Assembly: GCA_946533615.1 (NCBI GenBank)
Contig: CAMNBY010000254.1
Span: 1-15,745 of the forward strand
From: an uncultured Clostridia bacterium
Lineage (GTDB): Bacteria; Bacillota; Clostridia; Oscillospirales; Ruminococcaceae
Length of the DNA: 15,745 nt
Reading direction: 5' to 3'
Each line of letters starts with the position of its first letter. Position 1 is the stretch's first letter. The notes beneath the pieces were generated by a model. It was not told the DNA's origin and made no database searches. It was given only the letters and a program-made list of their open reading frames with translations. Positions 5,572 to 13,883 of the stretch are shown here, one piece after another. The position numbers and the translations under genes are program-made.

Positions 5572-8112
5572 TCAATCATCGGGCTCCTCGTCGGGCTCGA
5601 CTACCTCGTTAGCGGCTTCCTTGGCGGCTTCGGCCTCCTGCTCGGCAAGCTCCTCGTCGCTGGGCTGTTCTATCTTTGAAAGCTCTGCCTCGTCGTCGTG
5701 TTCGGCTCTCGTGAAGGCTACCACCTTGTTGTCGTCCTTCAGCTTCATCATACGGACGCCGGTGGCGTACCTGCCCATTATCCTGACATCGGAGGCTCTG
5801 AGGCGGATAATGATGCCGTCGGTCGAGATCATGATGATGTCGTCGTCCTCGTCAACTACCTTGATGCCGCAGACATAGCCCTTGCTCTCGCTTACCTTGT
5901 AGTTGAGCATTCCGAAGCCGCCGCGGTTCTGTATCCTGTAGGCCTCAAGGTCGGTGCGCCTGCCGAGTCCCTTTTCGGAAACCGTCATAACCGTTGCGCC
6001 GTCCCTGACTCTTGCCATTGAGACAACATAGTCTCCGTTTCTCAGCTTGATCGCCTTTACGCCGTGAGCCGAACGCGACATAGAGCGGATCTTCTCTTCC
6101 TCTATCCTGATCGCCATGCCGTTGTGGGTGGCTATTACAAGCTGGCTGTCGCCGTCTGTCAGCCTTACTCCCGCGATCTCGTCGCCCTCGTCAAGTCCTA
6201 CCGCGATAAGGCCGTTCTTTCTCACGTTCTTGTAGCTGGAAAGAGGAGTCCTCTTGATCTTGCCGTTCTTTGTCACCATAACGATGAACCTGTCCTCGTC
6301 AAAGCTCTCGGTCTTGAGCATCGCGGCGATCTTCTCGTTCTCCTTGAGCGGCAGCAGGTTGATAATATTGCTGCCTCTTGCGTTCTTTGCGCCTTCGGGC
6401 AGCTCGTAGCATTTCAGCCTGTACATGATGCCCTTGTTTGAAATAAAGAGTATATGGTCGTGAGTCGAGCAGATGTTCATTTCGCTGACAATGTCGTCCT
6501 CGCGCTGCTTAACGCCCGAAACACCCTTTCCGCCGCGGTTCTGTGCCTTGTAGGCCGCCACGGGCGTTCTCTTGATGTAGCCGGCATTGGTGTAGGTGAC
6601 AACGCTCTCCTCAACGGGGATAAGATCCTCGATATCGACCTCGCCGCTGACGTTCTCGATCATCGTTCTGCGCTCGTCGCCGAACTTCTTCTGTATCTCC
6701 TCGACCTCGGTGATTATGATGTCAAGCACCCTCTGGTGATTTGCAAGTATATCCTCGAAATCTGCGATGCGGGCTTCGATCTCGGCCAGTTCGTCAAGTA
6801 TCTTCTGGGTCTCAAGGCCTGTCAGGCGGCCGAGGATCATGTTTGCGATGTGGTCAGCCTGTATCTCCGAGAGGCCGAAGCGCTCGATCAGCCTTTCCTT
6901 ACCTTCGGGAATGTTCTTCGAGGACTTCATGATCTCGATGACCTCGTCGATATTGTCAAGGGCGATCTTCAGGCCGCGCAGGATATGGTCTCTCTCCCTT
7001 GCCTTTTTCAGGTCAAAGCGTGTCCTTCTCTCGATGACCTCTACCTGGAAGTTGATATAATGCTCAAGGCACTCCTTGAGGGTGAGTATCTTCGGAACGC
7101 CGTTTACCAGCGCCAGCATGATAACGCCAACGGTGTCCTGGAGCTGAGTATAAGAGAACAGCTTGTTGAGCACTACCTCGGGGATAGCGTCCTTTTTAAG
7201 CTCGATAACGATGCGCATACCGTCCCTGTCGCTCTCGTCGCGCAGGTCGTGGATGCCCTCGATCCTCTTGTCCTTTACAAGCGCCGCTATGTTCTCGAGC
7301 AGCCTTGCCTTTATTACCATATAGGGTATCTCATGGACTATGATGCAGTTCCTGCCCTTTATCTCCTCGATAGAGGTCTTTGAGCGCAGAGTGATCTTGC
7401 CGCGGCCTGTTCCGTAGGCTGCGCGGATACCTGCCCTGCCCATGATTATTCCGCCCGTCGGGAAATCGGGACCCTTTACGCACTCCATCAGCTCCTCGAG
7501 CGAGCAGTCGGGGTCTCTTATGATAAGCTTCATACCCTCGATTATCTCGTGCAGGTTGTGGGGCGGGATATTCGTAGCCATTCCGACGGCAATTCCCACA
7601 GAGCCGTTGCACAGCAGGCTCGGGAAGCGTGAGGGCAGCACAACAGGCTCCTTCAGTCTGTCGTCATAGTTAGGCTGAAAGTCAACAGTATCCTTGTTTA
7701 TATCCGAGAGCATGTGCAGGGCCATCTTGGCCATTCTCGACTCGGTGTAACGGTAGGCGGCAGGCGGGTCTCCGTCAATAGAACCGAAGTTTCCGTGGCC
7801 ATCGACCATGGGGTATCTCATAGAGAAGCTCTGGGCAAGTCTTACCATCGCGTCGTAAACAGAAGCGTCGCCGTGAGGGTGATATTTACCCAGCACAGAA
7901 CCTACAGTGTCGGCGCACTTACGGTAAGGCTTATCGGGCATTAGTCCGTTCTCGAACATAGTATAGAGTATTCTTCTGTGAACGGGCTTGAGACCGTCCC
8001 TGACATCGGGCAGCGCTCTTGAAACGATAACTGCCATTGAATATTGCAGGAAGCTCTCCTGCATGATATTATTGACATCTGAACGGATCACTGTTGAATT
8101 TTCGGAATACAA
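5572..8112 (-). CDS. gyrA: DNA gyrase subunit A
   Basis: GyrA is the DNA-cleaving and wrapping subunit of gyrase (A2B2), which introduces negative supercoils. The 846-residue product has RALPDVRDGLKPVHRRILY at the N-terminus, catalytic Tyr122 in AAYRYTESRM, the coiled-coil region (about 360-490), the C-terminal wrapping domain with a GyrA box variant QNRGGKG (524-530), and an acidic tail. The start is a TTG at 8112. The only good ribosome binding site, AAGGAG (8121-8126), runs into the GTG at 8121, so that codon cannot use it, whereas the TTG lies 8 bases beyond. With this start the catalytic Tyr and resistance-region residues fall on E. coli numbering. Position 83 is Ala (HPHGDASVYD), as in mycobacteria, rather than Ser. 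It ends at a strong terminator. Confidence 0.97.
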   Translation of the reverse strand: MYSENSTVIRSDVNNIMQESFLQYSMAVIVSRALPDVRDGLKPVHRRILYTMFENGLMPDKPYRKCADTVGSVLGKYHPHGDASVYDAMVRLAQSFSMRYPMVDGHGNFGSIDGDPPAAYRYTESRMAKMALHMLSDINKDTVDFQPNYDDRLKEPVVLPSRFPSLLCNGSVGIAVGMATNIPPHNLHEIIEGMKLIIRDPDCSLEELMECVKGPDFPTGGIIMGRAGIRAAYGTGRGKITLRSKTSIEEIKGRNCIIVHEIPYMVIKARLLENIAALVKDKRIEGIHDLRDESDRDGMRIVIELKKDAIPEVVLNKLFSYTQLQDTVGVIMLALVNGVPKILTLKECLEHYINFQVEVIERRTRFDLKKARERDHILRGLKIALDNIDEVIEIMKSSKNIPEGKERLIERFGLSEIQADHIANMILGRLTGLETQKILDELAEIEARIADFEDILANHQRVLDIIITEVEEIQKKFGDERRTMIENVSGEVDIEDLIPVEESVVTYTNAGYIKRTPVAAYKAQNRGGKGVSGVKQREDDIVSEMNICSTHDHILFISNKGIMYRLKCYELPEGAKNARGSNIINLLPLKENEKIAAMLKTESFDEDRFIVMVTKNGKIKRTPLSSYKNVRKNGLIAVGLDEGDEIAGVRLTDGDSQLVIATHNGMAIRIEEEKIRSMSRSAHGVKAIKLRNGDYVVSMARVRDGATVMTVSEKGLGRRTDLEAYRIQNRGGFGMLNYKVSESKGYVCGIKVVDEDDDIIMISTDGIIIRLRASDVRIMGRYATGVRMMKLKDDNKVVAFTRAEHDDEAELSKIEQPSDEELAEQEAEAAKEAANEVVEPDEEPDD

Positions 8113-8167
8113 ACTTAACACTCCTTATTCCAATGCACAGCGCAGATCGCGAAGTACATAATTTTGT

Positions 8168-8182
8168 GTCGGCAGCGCCGAC
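8168..8182. other. Short GC-rich hairpin upstream of gyrA
   Basis: GTCGGC (8168-8173) and GCCGAC (8177-8182) form a perfect 6-bp stem with a 3-base loop in the short gap between the YcxB-like gene and gyrA. On the minus strand it is followed by ACAAAATT rather than a T-run, so it is at best a weak terminator. It may instead be an mRNA processing or stability structure. No clear promoter for gyrA was found in the gap. Confidence 0.4.
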
Positions 8183-8190
8183 GGCCGGTT

Positions 8191-8751
8191 TTACAGTTTC
8201 AGTTTTTCTCTTACGTTTTCAATGTCCTGCTGCGACATACATCTTTTCGGCAGAACATAGATCGTGGCCTTTCGGACTATAAGCACGAACTTGTCGTCCT
8301 GTTCGGCGGCGTCAAGCATCGGGTCGTCCAGCTTCATCTCCTGCGGCTCGATCGGTTCAAAGTCCTCGGCCTTCTGCTCCTCCTCCGAAACGATGGTCTC
8401 GATAACGAACCTGTCGTCGTAGAGCGAGAAGCGGTATCTGTCGTCCTCCAGTATTTTCAGCGCTTCCATAAGTGTCTTTCTTATGTGCCTGTTGTTGTAC
8501 CAGATAAGAACTATCGCCGCAGCACACACCGCAAGCAGAAAATAGTTTATCGCCTGCTTCGGGTCGCGGAAGATCGAAACGATAAAGGCCACCGCCAGCA
8601 GCCCGAAGCCGATGCTTTTTATAACGTTTCTCTTGTAAACGTATTTTTTCTGAAAGAGGATAAAGGCCTGCTCCTCCTCTTTTATCGAGATATCGAACTC
8701 GAAGCTCGTCAGCGGAGCCTGTTCGGTCTCCTGTATCATATTCTCTTCCAA
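8191..8751 (-). CDS. Two-helix membrane protein with YcxB-like C-terminal domain
   Basis: This 186-residue protein has a hydrophilic N-terminus, two hydrophobic segments (about 43-61 and 67-85) joined by a short charged turn, then a cytoplasmic-looking domain. That domain has RFSLYDDRFVIET (about 106-118), a Glu-rich insertion, and the closing FVLIVRKATIYVLPKRCM followed by a helix. This layout matches the YcxB-like family, whose function is not established. The start is a TTG at 8751, with AAAAGGAG 7 bases upstream. The ATG four codons later (8739) has only a weaker GGAAGAG directly before it. It separates gyrB from gyrA, genes that are often adjacent, but nothing links it to supercoiling. 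Confidence 0.75.
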   Translation of the reverse strand: MEENMIQETEQAPLTSFEFDISIKEEEQAFILFQKKYVYKRNVIKSIGFGLLAVAFIVSIFRDPKQAINYFLLAVCAAAIVLIWYNNRHIRKTLMEALKILEDDRYRFSLYDDRFVIETIVSEEEQKAEDFEPIEPQEMKLDDPMLDAAEQDDKFVLIVRKATIYVLPKRCMSQQDIENVREKLKL

Positions 8752-8856
8752 AGCAAGGCTCCTTTTTTGTTAACTATCAGATGCCGAATGTGAGAGGCAA
8801 GAGGCAAGAAGTGCCTTGTGAGAGCTTTTCCTTTTACTGAACCTCTCTGCGTGCCA

Positions 8857-9001
8857 CCGTATCGCGAGGGAGCTCCGGCATATTTCGCTGTTGTGAACGA
8901 GCTTGCGAGTGCTCACGCGGATCAAAAAAACCGTATCGCGAGGACTACCCGGCACATTTCGCTGTTGTGAGGCGGCTTGCCGCCGATCTCGCGGATTAAA
9001 A
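8857..9001. repeat. Two direct repeats, period 74 bases, each with an internal dyad
   Basis: Copies at 8857-8927 and 8931-9001 align without gaps at a period of exactly 74 bases, at about three quarters identity by eye. Shared blocks are CCGTATCGCGAGG, CCGGCA, ATTTCGCTGTTGTGA, GCTTGC and GCGGAT. The divergent blocks flank the dyads. Copy 2 forms GGCGG-CTTG-CCGCC, with GTGAG/CTCGC outside it. Copy 1 has a weaker GTGA/TCAC stem at the same place. They lie directly after the gyrB stop codon. No T-run follows, so they are not typical terminators. Confidence 0.7.
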
Positions 9002-10993
9002 TTAAACGTCGAGATCTTTTACATATTGGGCGTTCTTTTCGATGAACTCTCTTCTCGGGGCGACCTTGTCGCCCATAAGGATCGTGAAGATCTCGTCCGC
9101 CTTTACGGCATCCTCCATAGTGACCTGCACCATTATCCTTGTCTCGGGGTCCATTGTGGTCTCCCAGAGCTGAACGGGATCCATCTCACCAAGACCTTTG
9201 TATCTCTGGACATCTACCTTAACGTCCGAGCCCTTCTGGATCTCGGCGATGTAGCGATCTCTCTCCTCGTCGGAGTAGGCGTATTTTACAGTCTTGCCGC
9301 GTGACACCTTGAACAGCGGAGGCTGCGCAAGATAAACGTGGCCTGTGGAGATAAGCTCCTTCATATAGCGGAAGAAGAAGGTCAGCAGCAGCGTCCTGAT
9401 ATGCGAACCGTCCACATCGGCATCGGCCATGATGATTACCTTGTCATATCTCAGCTTGGATACATCAAAATCCTCGCCCATACTGGTGCCGAGCGCGGTC
9501 ACTACAGGCATGAGCTTGTCATTGCCGTATACCTTGTCTATCCTTACCTTCTCAACGTTGAGCATCTTGCCCCAGAGAGGCAGGATAGCCTGGAAGCGCC
9601 TGTCACGGCCTTCCTTTGCCGAGCCGCCCGCCGAATCTCCCTCGACGATATAGATCTCGGTGTTGGTCGGGTCCTTGTCGGAGCAGTCGGCAAGCTTTCC
9701 GGGCAGGGATACGCTGTCGAGGGCGCTCTTGCGCTTTCTCTCGTTGTCTCTTGCCTTCTTTGCGGCCTCGCGGGCTCTCTTTGCGGCTACGGATTTTTCA
9801 AATATAGACTGTGCGACCTCGGGATTTTCCTCAAGAAAATCCATAAATCTTTCATAAACTATCTTTTCAACAAAGGGCTTAACCTCGGGATTACCGAGTC
9901 TTCCCTTTGTCTGTCCCTCAAACTCGCAGTTAGTGAGCTTTACTGAGATTATGGCGGTAAGACCCTCTCTTACGTCCTCGCCGACCAGCTTTTCGCCCTC
10001 CTTGAGCATCCCGAACTTCTTGCCGTACTCGTTGAGCACCTTGGTTATCATGTTGCGGAAGGCGTTTTCATGGGTGCCGCCGTCGGGAGTGTGGATATTG
10101 TTCGCAAACGAGAGTATAACTTCGTTGTAGGTGTCGTTGTACTGCATCGCGATCTCGGCGAACATATCGCCCTGCATACCCTGAAAATAAATAACGTTCT
10201 CGCTTATCGGGACAACGCCTCGGGTCTTGTGGATATGATCGACGAACTCCCTGATGCCGCCTACATAGTGCAGGGTCTCGGACTTGATGCTGTTCTCGTC
10301 TCTCTTATCCGAGAACACGATCTTTATCCCGGCGTTCAGGAAGGCCTGCTCGCGCAGCCTGGTGAGAAGTATGTCATAATCATAGACGGTGGACTCTGTG
10401 AAGATCTCGGGGTCGGCCTTGAATTTTACAGATGTGCCTGTCCTGTCGGTGTCGCCGATGATCTTCAAAGGCTCCTTGTACTCGCCGCGGTCAAAGCGCT
10501 GGAAGTGTATGTTCTTTCCGTCATATACCGTCAGCTCGAGCCACTCGGAGAGAGCGTTTACAACAGACGCACCAACGCCGTGAAGGCCGCCTGCTACCTT
10601 GTATCCGCCGCCGCCGAATTTACCGCCTGCGTGCAGCACTGTATAAACGACCGTCGCCGCAGAGATCTTCTCGGTGGGGTGAATACCTGTGGGTATGCCT
10701 CGGCCGTTATCGGTAACGCTGATAACATCTCCGGGCAGGATATCAACGGTGATCTCCGTGCAGTAGCCTGCCAGCGCCTCATCTATGGCGTTGTCAACTA
10801 TCTCGTACACAAGATGATGCAGACCCTTGGGTCCCGTAGAGCCGATGTACATACCCGGACGGATACGCACAGCCTCCAGCCCCTCGAGCACCTGTATCTG
10901 GTTCTCGTCATACTCCTGATCGACCTTCGAGATCTCGCTTACCTCAACGAACTCTTCCTGATCGTTTCTGTTTTCTCTGATGTCTTCACTCAT
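9002..10993 (-). CDS. gyrB: DNA gyrase subunit B
   Basis: GyrB is the ATPase subunit of gyrase and acts with GyrA. The 663-residue product has the GHKL ATP site (Glu64 in YEIVDNAIDEA, DNGRGIP starting at 95, GLHGVGASVVNALS), the transducer domain, the TOPRIM domain (EGDSAGG 451-457 and DADVDG 524-529, which bind Mg) and the C-terminal RYKGLGEMDPVQLWETTMDP. In the TOPRIM loop, PLWGK has Trp474 where E. coli has Lys447 and Bacillus has Arg; it may be normal for the lineage. The ATG at 10993 was chosen because GGAGG lies 11 bases upstream and the MSEDIRE start is family-like. An in-frame extension to 11032 gives an Arg-rich leader. It has its own promoter and no evident terminator, so transcription may continue into the next gene. 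Confidence 0.97.
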   Translation of the reverse strand: MSEDIRENRNDQEEFVEVSEISKVDQEYDENQIQVLEGLEAVRIRPGMYIGSTGPKGLHHLVYEIVDNAIDEALAGYCTEITVDILPGDVISVTDNGRGIPTGIHPTEKISAATVVYTVLHAGGKFGGGGYKVAGGLHGVGASVVNALSEWLELTVYDGKNIHFQRFDRGEYKEPLKIIGDTDRTGTSVKFKADPEIFTESTVYDYDILLTRLREQAFLNAGIKIVFSDKRDENSIKSETLHYVGGIREFVDHIHKTRGVVPISENVIYFQGMQGDMFAEIAMQYNDTYNEVILSFANNIHTPDGGTHENAFRNMITKVLNEYGKKFGMLKEGEKLVGEDVREGLTAIISVKLTNCEFEGQTKGRLGNPEVKPFVEKIVYERFMDFLEENPEVAQSIFEKSVAAKRAREAAKKARDNERKRKSALDSVSLPGKLADCSDKDPTNTEIYIVEGDSAGGSAKEGRDRRFQAILPLWGKMLNVEKVRIDKVYGNDKLMPVVTALGTSMGEDFDVSKLRYDKVIIMADADVDGSHIRTLLLTFFFRYMKELISTGHVYLAQPPLFKVSRGKTVKYAYSDEERDRYIAEIQKGSDVKVDVQRYKGLGEMDPVQLWETTMDPETRIMVQVTMEDAVKADEIFTILMGDKVAPRREFIEKNAQYVKDLDV

Positions 10994-11045
10994 AAAATAT
11001 TTATCCTCCAGGCTCCGCCTTCGCGGTAGCAAAATTTACGTTTTG

Positions 11046-11073
11046 ATTATATATGACAGTAAGGATCTTTCAA
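11046..11073 (-). promoter_or_regulatory. Sigma-A-type promoter of gyrB
   Basis: On the minus strand, TTGAAA (11068-11073), a 16-base spacer and TATAAT (11046-11051) stand in the gap between remB and gyrB. Transcription would start near 11039, leaving a leader of about 45 bases before the gyrB ATG. It could let gyrB respond independently of the dnaA-recF genes. Confidence 0.75.
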
Positions 11074-11109
11074 AAGACCTGCGGCCAGTGCTCTCACGGA
11101 GCATTGCTC

Positions 11110-11361
11110 TCACCGCACCGAGCGCTTTTTAAGCGTCGAGCACGCCAGCTGGCTGATGTATACTCTCTCGGTCAGGTCTCTGTCAAGGGTAACTATAAAG
11201 CTCTTCGGAAGCTCCAGCGTGCAGTTGATGACGCGCTTCTGCTTCGTGGCCTCGCTGAGATAATCCTTCGTGTTTTTTGACACCGAGCTTTTTTCAAGAT
11301 CAAAAATGCCGACGATGTCCCTTTCGTTGATTATATAGTCATTGCCAAGGTGCAGATACAT
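11110..11361 (-). CDS. remB: RemB/YaaB-type regulatory protein (DUF370)
   Basis: This is a small protein of the RemA/RemB (DUF370) family, related to the Bacillus DNA-binding regulator RemA of extracellular matrix genes. RemB (YaaB) is encoded between recF and gyrB in Bacillus, exactly as here. The 83-residue product has the family start MYLHLGNDYIINERDIVGIF, a middle insertion relative to Bacillus, the PKSFIVTLD strand and the C-terminal ISQLACSTLKKR, close to the conserved SSSTLKKR. The ATG at 11361 lies 4 bases after the recF stop codon, and its AGGAAGTG ribosome binding site is inside recF, so the two are probably coupled. Whether it regulates matrix genes in this organism is unknown. Confidence 0.9.
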   Translation of the reverse strand: MYLHLGNDYIINERDIVGIFDLEKSSVSKNTKDYLSEATKQKRVINCTLELPKSFIVTLDRDLTERVYISQLACSTLKKRSVR

Positions 11362-11365
11362 CTTC

Positions 11366-12490
11366 TCACTTCCTGTCCGAGATCACCCTGCCGCCCGAAA
11401 TGTGGTAGAGCTTTCCCGTCTTGTTCTTGGGTATGTTCTCGTCACAGCAGGTGATGAACACCTGCATATTGTCTATCTTTGAGATAACGAAGCTCTGGCG
11501 CGAAGGGTCAAGCTCGCTTAAAACATCGTCAAGCAGGAACACGGGCGCATCGTCCGTCTCCTCGGTGAGTATCTCTGCCTGTGCCAGCTTCATTACAAGA
11601 GCTATCGACCTGTGCTGACCCTGAGAGGCAAAGTCCCTCGCAGGCAGTCCGCCTATAAACGCGCAGAGATCGTCCCTGTGTACGCCCTTCTGTGTAAAGC
11701 CGACCCTTATATCCTCGTCCCTGTTGCTTTCAAGACAGCGCAGATATTCGGGCGCAAGGTCGTTCCTATAGTCGCTCCTGCCCTCGAGCTTTGAAAACAC
11801 GGTGGAATTGTAGCTGAGCTCCAGCTGCTCCCTGCCGCCCGAGATCTCGTTATAAAGCCTTGCAGTGAAGCTTGCCAGCTTTTTTGTGCAGCTGTATCTC
11901 AGCAGGGTGATATAGGCTCCCATCTGAGCCAGCTGAACGTCCCAGACCTCCAGCTCGTCTCTTGAAGCCCTCCCATAGGAGATATTTTTGAGCAGCATAT
12001 TTCTCTGTTCGAGTATCTGCTCGTACTTGTCAGTCACGCTCTTGTAGGAAGTCTTTATCTGTGCCGCACAGAGGTCAACAAACTGCCGCCTTCTGTCGGG
12101 CGAGCCCTTCGAGAGCTCAAGATCCTCGGGAGTGAACACCACACAGCTGAAGCTGCCGAAGAGCTTTGAGGGAGCTCTGAGCCTGACGCCGTTGAGCGAG
12201 CAGTTCTTTTCCTTTACATTCGGTCTTGCCATTCGGTAGGATATCTTCTGGTCGCGCTCGCGGTCCCTGAAATCAAGCTCTATGCTCATGGCCTCACGCT
12301 CAAGGTCTATCATATCCTTGTCCTTTGTGCTGCGAAAGCTCTTGACGCCGCTGCAAAGCCAGATAGCTTCAATAAGGTTGGTCTTTCCCTGTGCGTTGTC
12401 TCCGTAGAAGATATTCAGCTTCGGGTGAGGCTGAAGGGAGATATTTTTTAAGTTTTTATATCCGTCTGTGTTGAAGGCTGTTATCAGCAT
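11366..12490 (-). CDS. recF: DNA replication and repair protein RecF
   Basis: RecF is an SMC-like ATPase that helps load RecA at single-strand gaps together with RecO and RecR. The 374 residues include Walker A GDNAQGKT (30-37), the conserved FTPEDLELSKGSPDRRRQFV region (119-138), a helical arm (about 150-215), the KGVHRDDL block (268-275), the ABC-type signature SQGQ (289-292) and Walker B VFLLDD (317-322). The ATG at 12490 starts one base after the stop codon of the S4-domain gene (TGA-T-ATG), which implies translational coupling. Length and neighbours are canonical. Confidence 0.95.
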   Translation of the reverse strand: MLITAFNTDGYKNLKNISLQPHPKLNIFYGDNAQGKTNLIEAIWLCSGVKSFRSTKDKDMIDLEREAMSIELDFRDRERDQKISYRMARPNVKEKNCSLNGVRLRAPSKLFGSFSCVVFTPEDLELSKGSPDRRRQFVDLCAAQIKTSYKSVTDKYEQILEQRNMLLKNISYGRASRDELEVWDVQLAQMGAYITLLRYSCTKKLASFTARLYNEISGGREQLELSYNSTVFSKLEGRSDYRNDLAPEYLRCLESNRDEDIRVGFTQKGVHRDDLCAFIGGLPARDFASQGQHRSIALVMKLAQAEILTEETDDAPVFLLDDVLSELDPSRQSFVISKIDNMQVFITCCDENIPKNKTGKLYHISGGRVISDRK

Positions 12491-12491
12491 A

Positions 12492-12716
12492 TCAGATCAC
12501 GGCTATCTCGGCGCTTATTTCGTCCAGCTGCACTCTGTCGCCTGCTCTTATCTTTTTTCCGCGCATAAGGCAGGTCTCGCCGTTTACCTTGACTCTGCCC
12601 TCTGTCACAAGCTCCTTTGCGATGCCGCCGGTCTCGGCAACACCTGCAAATTTAAGCAGCGAATCCAGCTTGATAAACTCCGTATTTATCTTTATCTCTG
12701 TAACTTCATATTTCAT
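12492..12716 (-). CDS. yaaA: S4-domain RNA-binding protein (YaaA/RlbA type)
   Basis: This 74-residue protein is almost entirely an S4-like RNA-binding fold. The marks are IKLDSLLKFAGVAETGGIAK (15-34), then VTEGRVKVNGE (37-47) and the RGKKIRAGDRVQL end. In Bacillus the gene between dnaN and recF encodes the same kind of protein (YaaA/RlbA), linked to ribosome assembly. That role is not shown here. AAGGA lies 7 bases before the ATG at 12716. It follows dnaN by 57 bases and touches recF. Confidence 0.9.
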   Translation of the reverse strand: MKYEVTEIKINTEFIKLDSLLKFAGVAETGGIAKELVTEGRVKVNGETCLMRGKKIRAGDRVQLDEISAEIAVI

Positions 12717-12773
12717 AGCAATATCCTTATAGATGTCAGATACCGGTTTTTTCCCGGCGGCTCTTCCCCGGTC

Positions 12774-13883
12774 TTATCTCTCTCTTGAAAGTCTTACGGG
12801 GAGGGTCAGATATACATACTCGCTTCCCTTTACGGGTACTATCTTCATCGGGTAAAGGCTGCCGCTCATCTCAAGCTTTATCTTCTCGTCATTTATCCTT
12901 CCGAGAGGATCGAGCATATACTTGCACTTGAAGCCCATCTCGATAACAGGACCCGTCATGTCAGCCTTGATCTCGTCCTGTATCTTTCCATTAGACGTCG
13001 CACACTTTATCTTTATCATTCCGTTCTCAAAATAGCACCTTACAGGGCTCGGCGTCCTGTCGCTGATAAGCAGCATCGCCCTTTCAAGAGTCGAGATAAG
13101 CTCCTTTCTGTCAACTACGACTTCGGTCGTGATGTTCTTCGGGATAGCACTCTTGTAGGGGTGGAAGTTGCCCTCGATAAGCCTTGAATATACAAGATAT
13201 CCGTTTATCTCAAAAATTATGTGCTTGCTGGAAAGGAAAAGCTCGCACTTGTCTTCGTCGTTGTCGCTCAAAAGCCTTGCTGCCTCGCCCATCGCCCTCG
13301 AGGGAACAATAAAGCTCTTGTCGGTCTCTACCTTAACGCTCTCGGTCCTGACCGCAAGCCTGTAGTTGTCCATTGCTACAAGATTGAATACGCCCTTTTC
13401 AAACTCAAAGAGCTCGCCCTTTAAGGTCGGGTTGATGTCGGAGGCCGAAGCAGCAAAAAGAGTCTGGTTTATCATGCTCTTGAACATCGGCTGAGGAAGG
13501 CTGATGTTCTCGCAGTTCTGCTTGTCGGGGAGCATCGGATACTCGTCGGCCGCCTGAGCCGCGATATTATACACAGCCGAGCCGCCCGTGATAGTCACCT
13601 GCATATTCTCGTTCATTTCTATAACTATCTCATCAGCAGGCATCTTTCTTATCATCTCGCTGAAAAGCTTGGCCTTGATGATGAACTCACACTCATCGTC
13701 AGAGCGGACGGCAATGGTCGTCCTTATGCCTATCTCAAGATCATAGCCTGTAAGCTCGAGCAGAGAATCACGCAGCTTGAACTTCATGCCTTCAAGGCAG
13801 GGCAGCGAGCTCCTTTCGGAGATAGCCTTTGAAACATTTGTCATTGCCTCATACAGAGACAGCTTATTGCAGATGAGCTTCAT
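12774..13883 (-). CDS. dnaN: DNA polymerase III beta subunit (sliding clamp)
   Basis: DnaN forms the dimeric ring that tethers the replicative polymerase to DNA and binds many repair proteins. The 369-residue chain has the three clamp subdomains. Recognisable segments are LPCLEGMKFKLRDSLLELTGYDLEIGI near the start, the middle VAMDNYRLAVRTE stretch, and the C-terminal YPMKIVPVKGSEYVYLTLPVRL, which corresponds to the conserved LPMR-type end, here VRLSRER. The ATG at 13883 has a GGAAGGGAAG ribosome binding site 9 bases upstream. It follows the presumed origin and is the second gene of the replication block. Confidence 0.96.
   Translation of the reverse strand: MKLICNKLSLYEAMTNVSKAISERSSLPCLEGMKFKLRDSLLELTGYDLEIGIRTTIAVRSDDECEFIIKAKLFSEMIRKMPADEIVIEMNENMQVTITGGSAVYNIAAQAADEYPMLPDKQNCENISLPQPMFKSMINQTLFAASASDINPTLKGELFEFEKGVFNLVAMDNYRLAVRTESVKVETDKSFIVPSRAMGEAARLLSDNDEDKCELFLSSKHIIFEINGYLVYSRLIEGNFHPYKSAIPKNITTEVVVDRKELISTLERAMLLISDRTPSPVRCYFENGMIKIKCATSNGKIQDEIKADMTGPVIEMGFKCKYMLDPLGRINDEKIKLEMSGSLYPMKIVPVKGSEYVYLTLPVRLSRER

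Noticed and set aside
6454..7383. Long plus-strand open frames inside gyrA and gyrB (for example 6454-7383 and 10070-11029)
   Set aside because: They are antisense shadows caused by codon bias in the gyrase genes, with no family resemblance and no start signals.
12735..12773. CCGG-rich dyads between dnaN and the S4-domain gene
   Set aside because: Pairings are short and compete with one another, and no T-run follows, so a terminator call is not supported.
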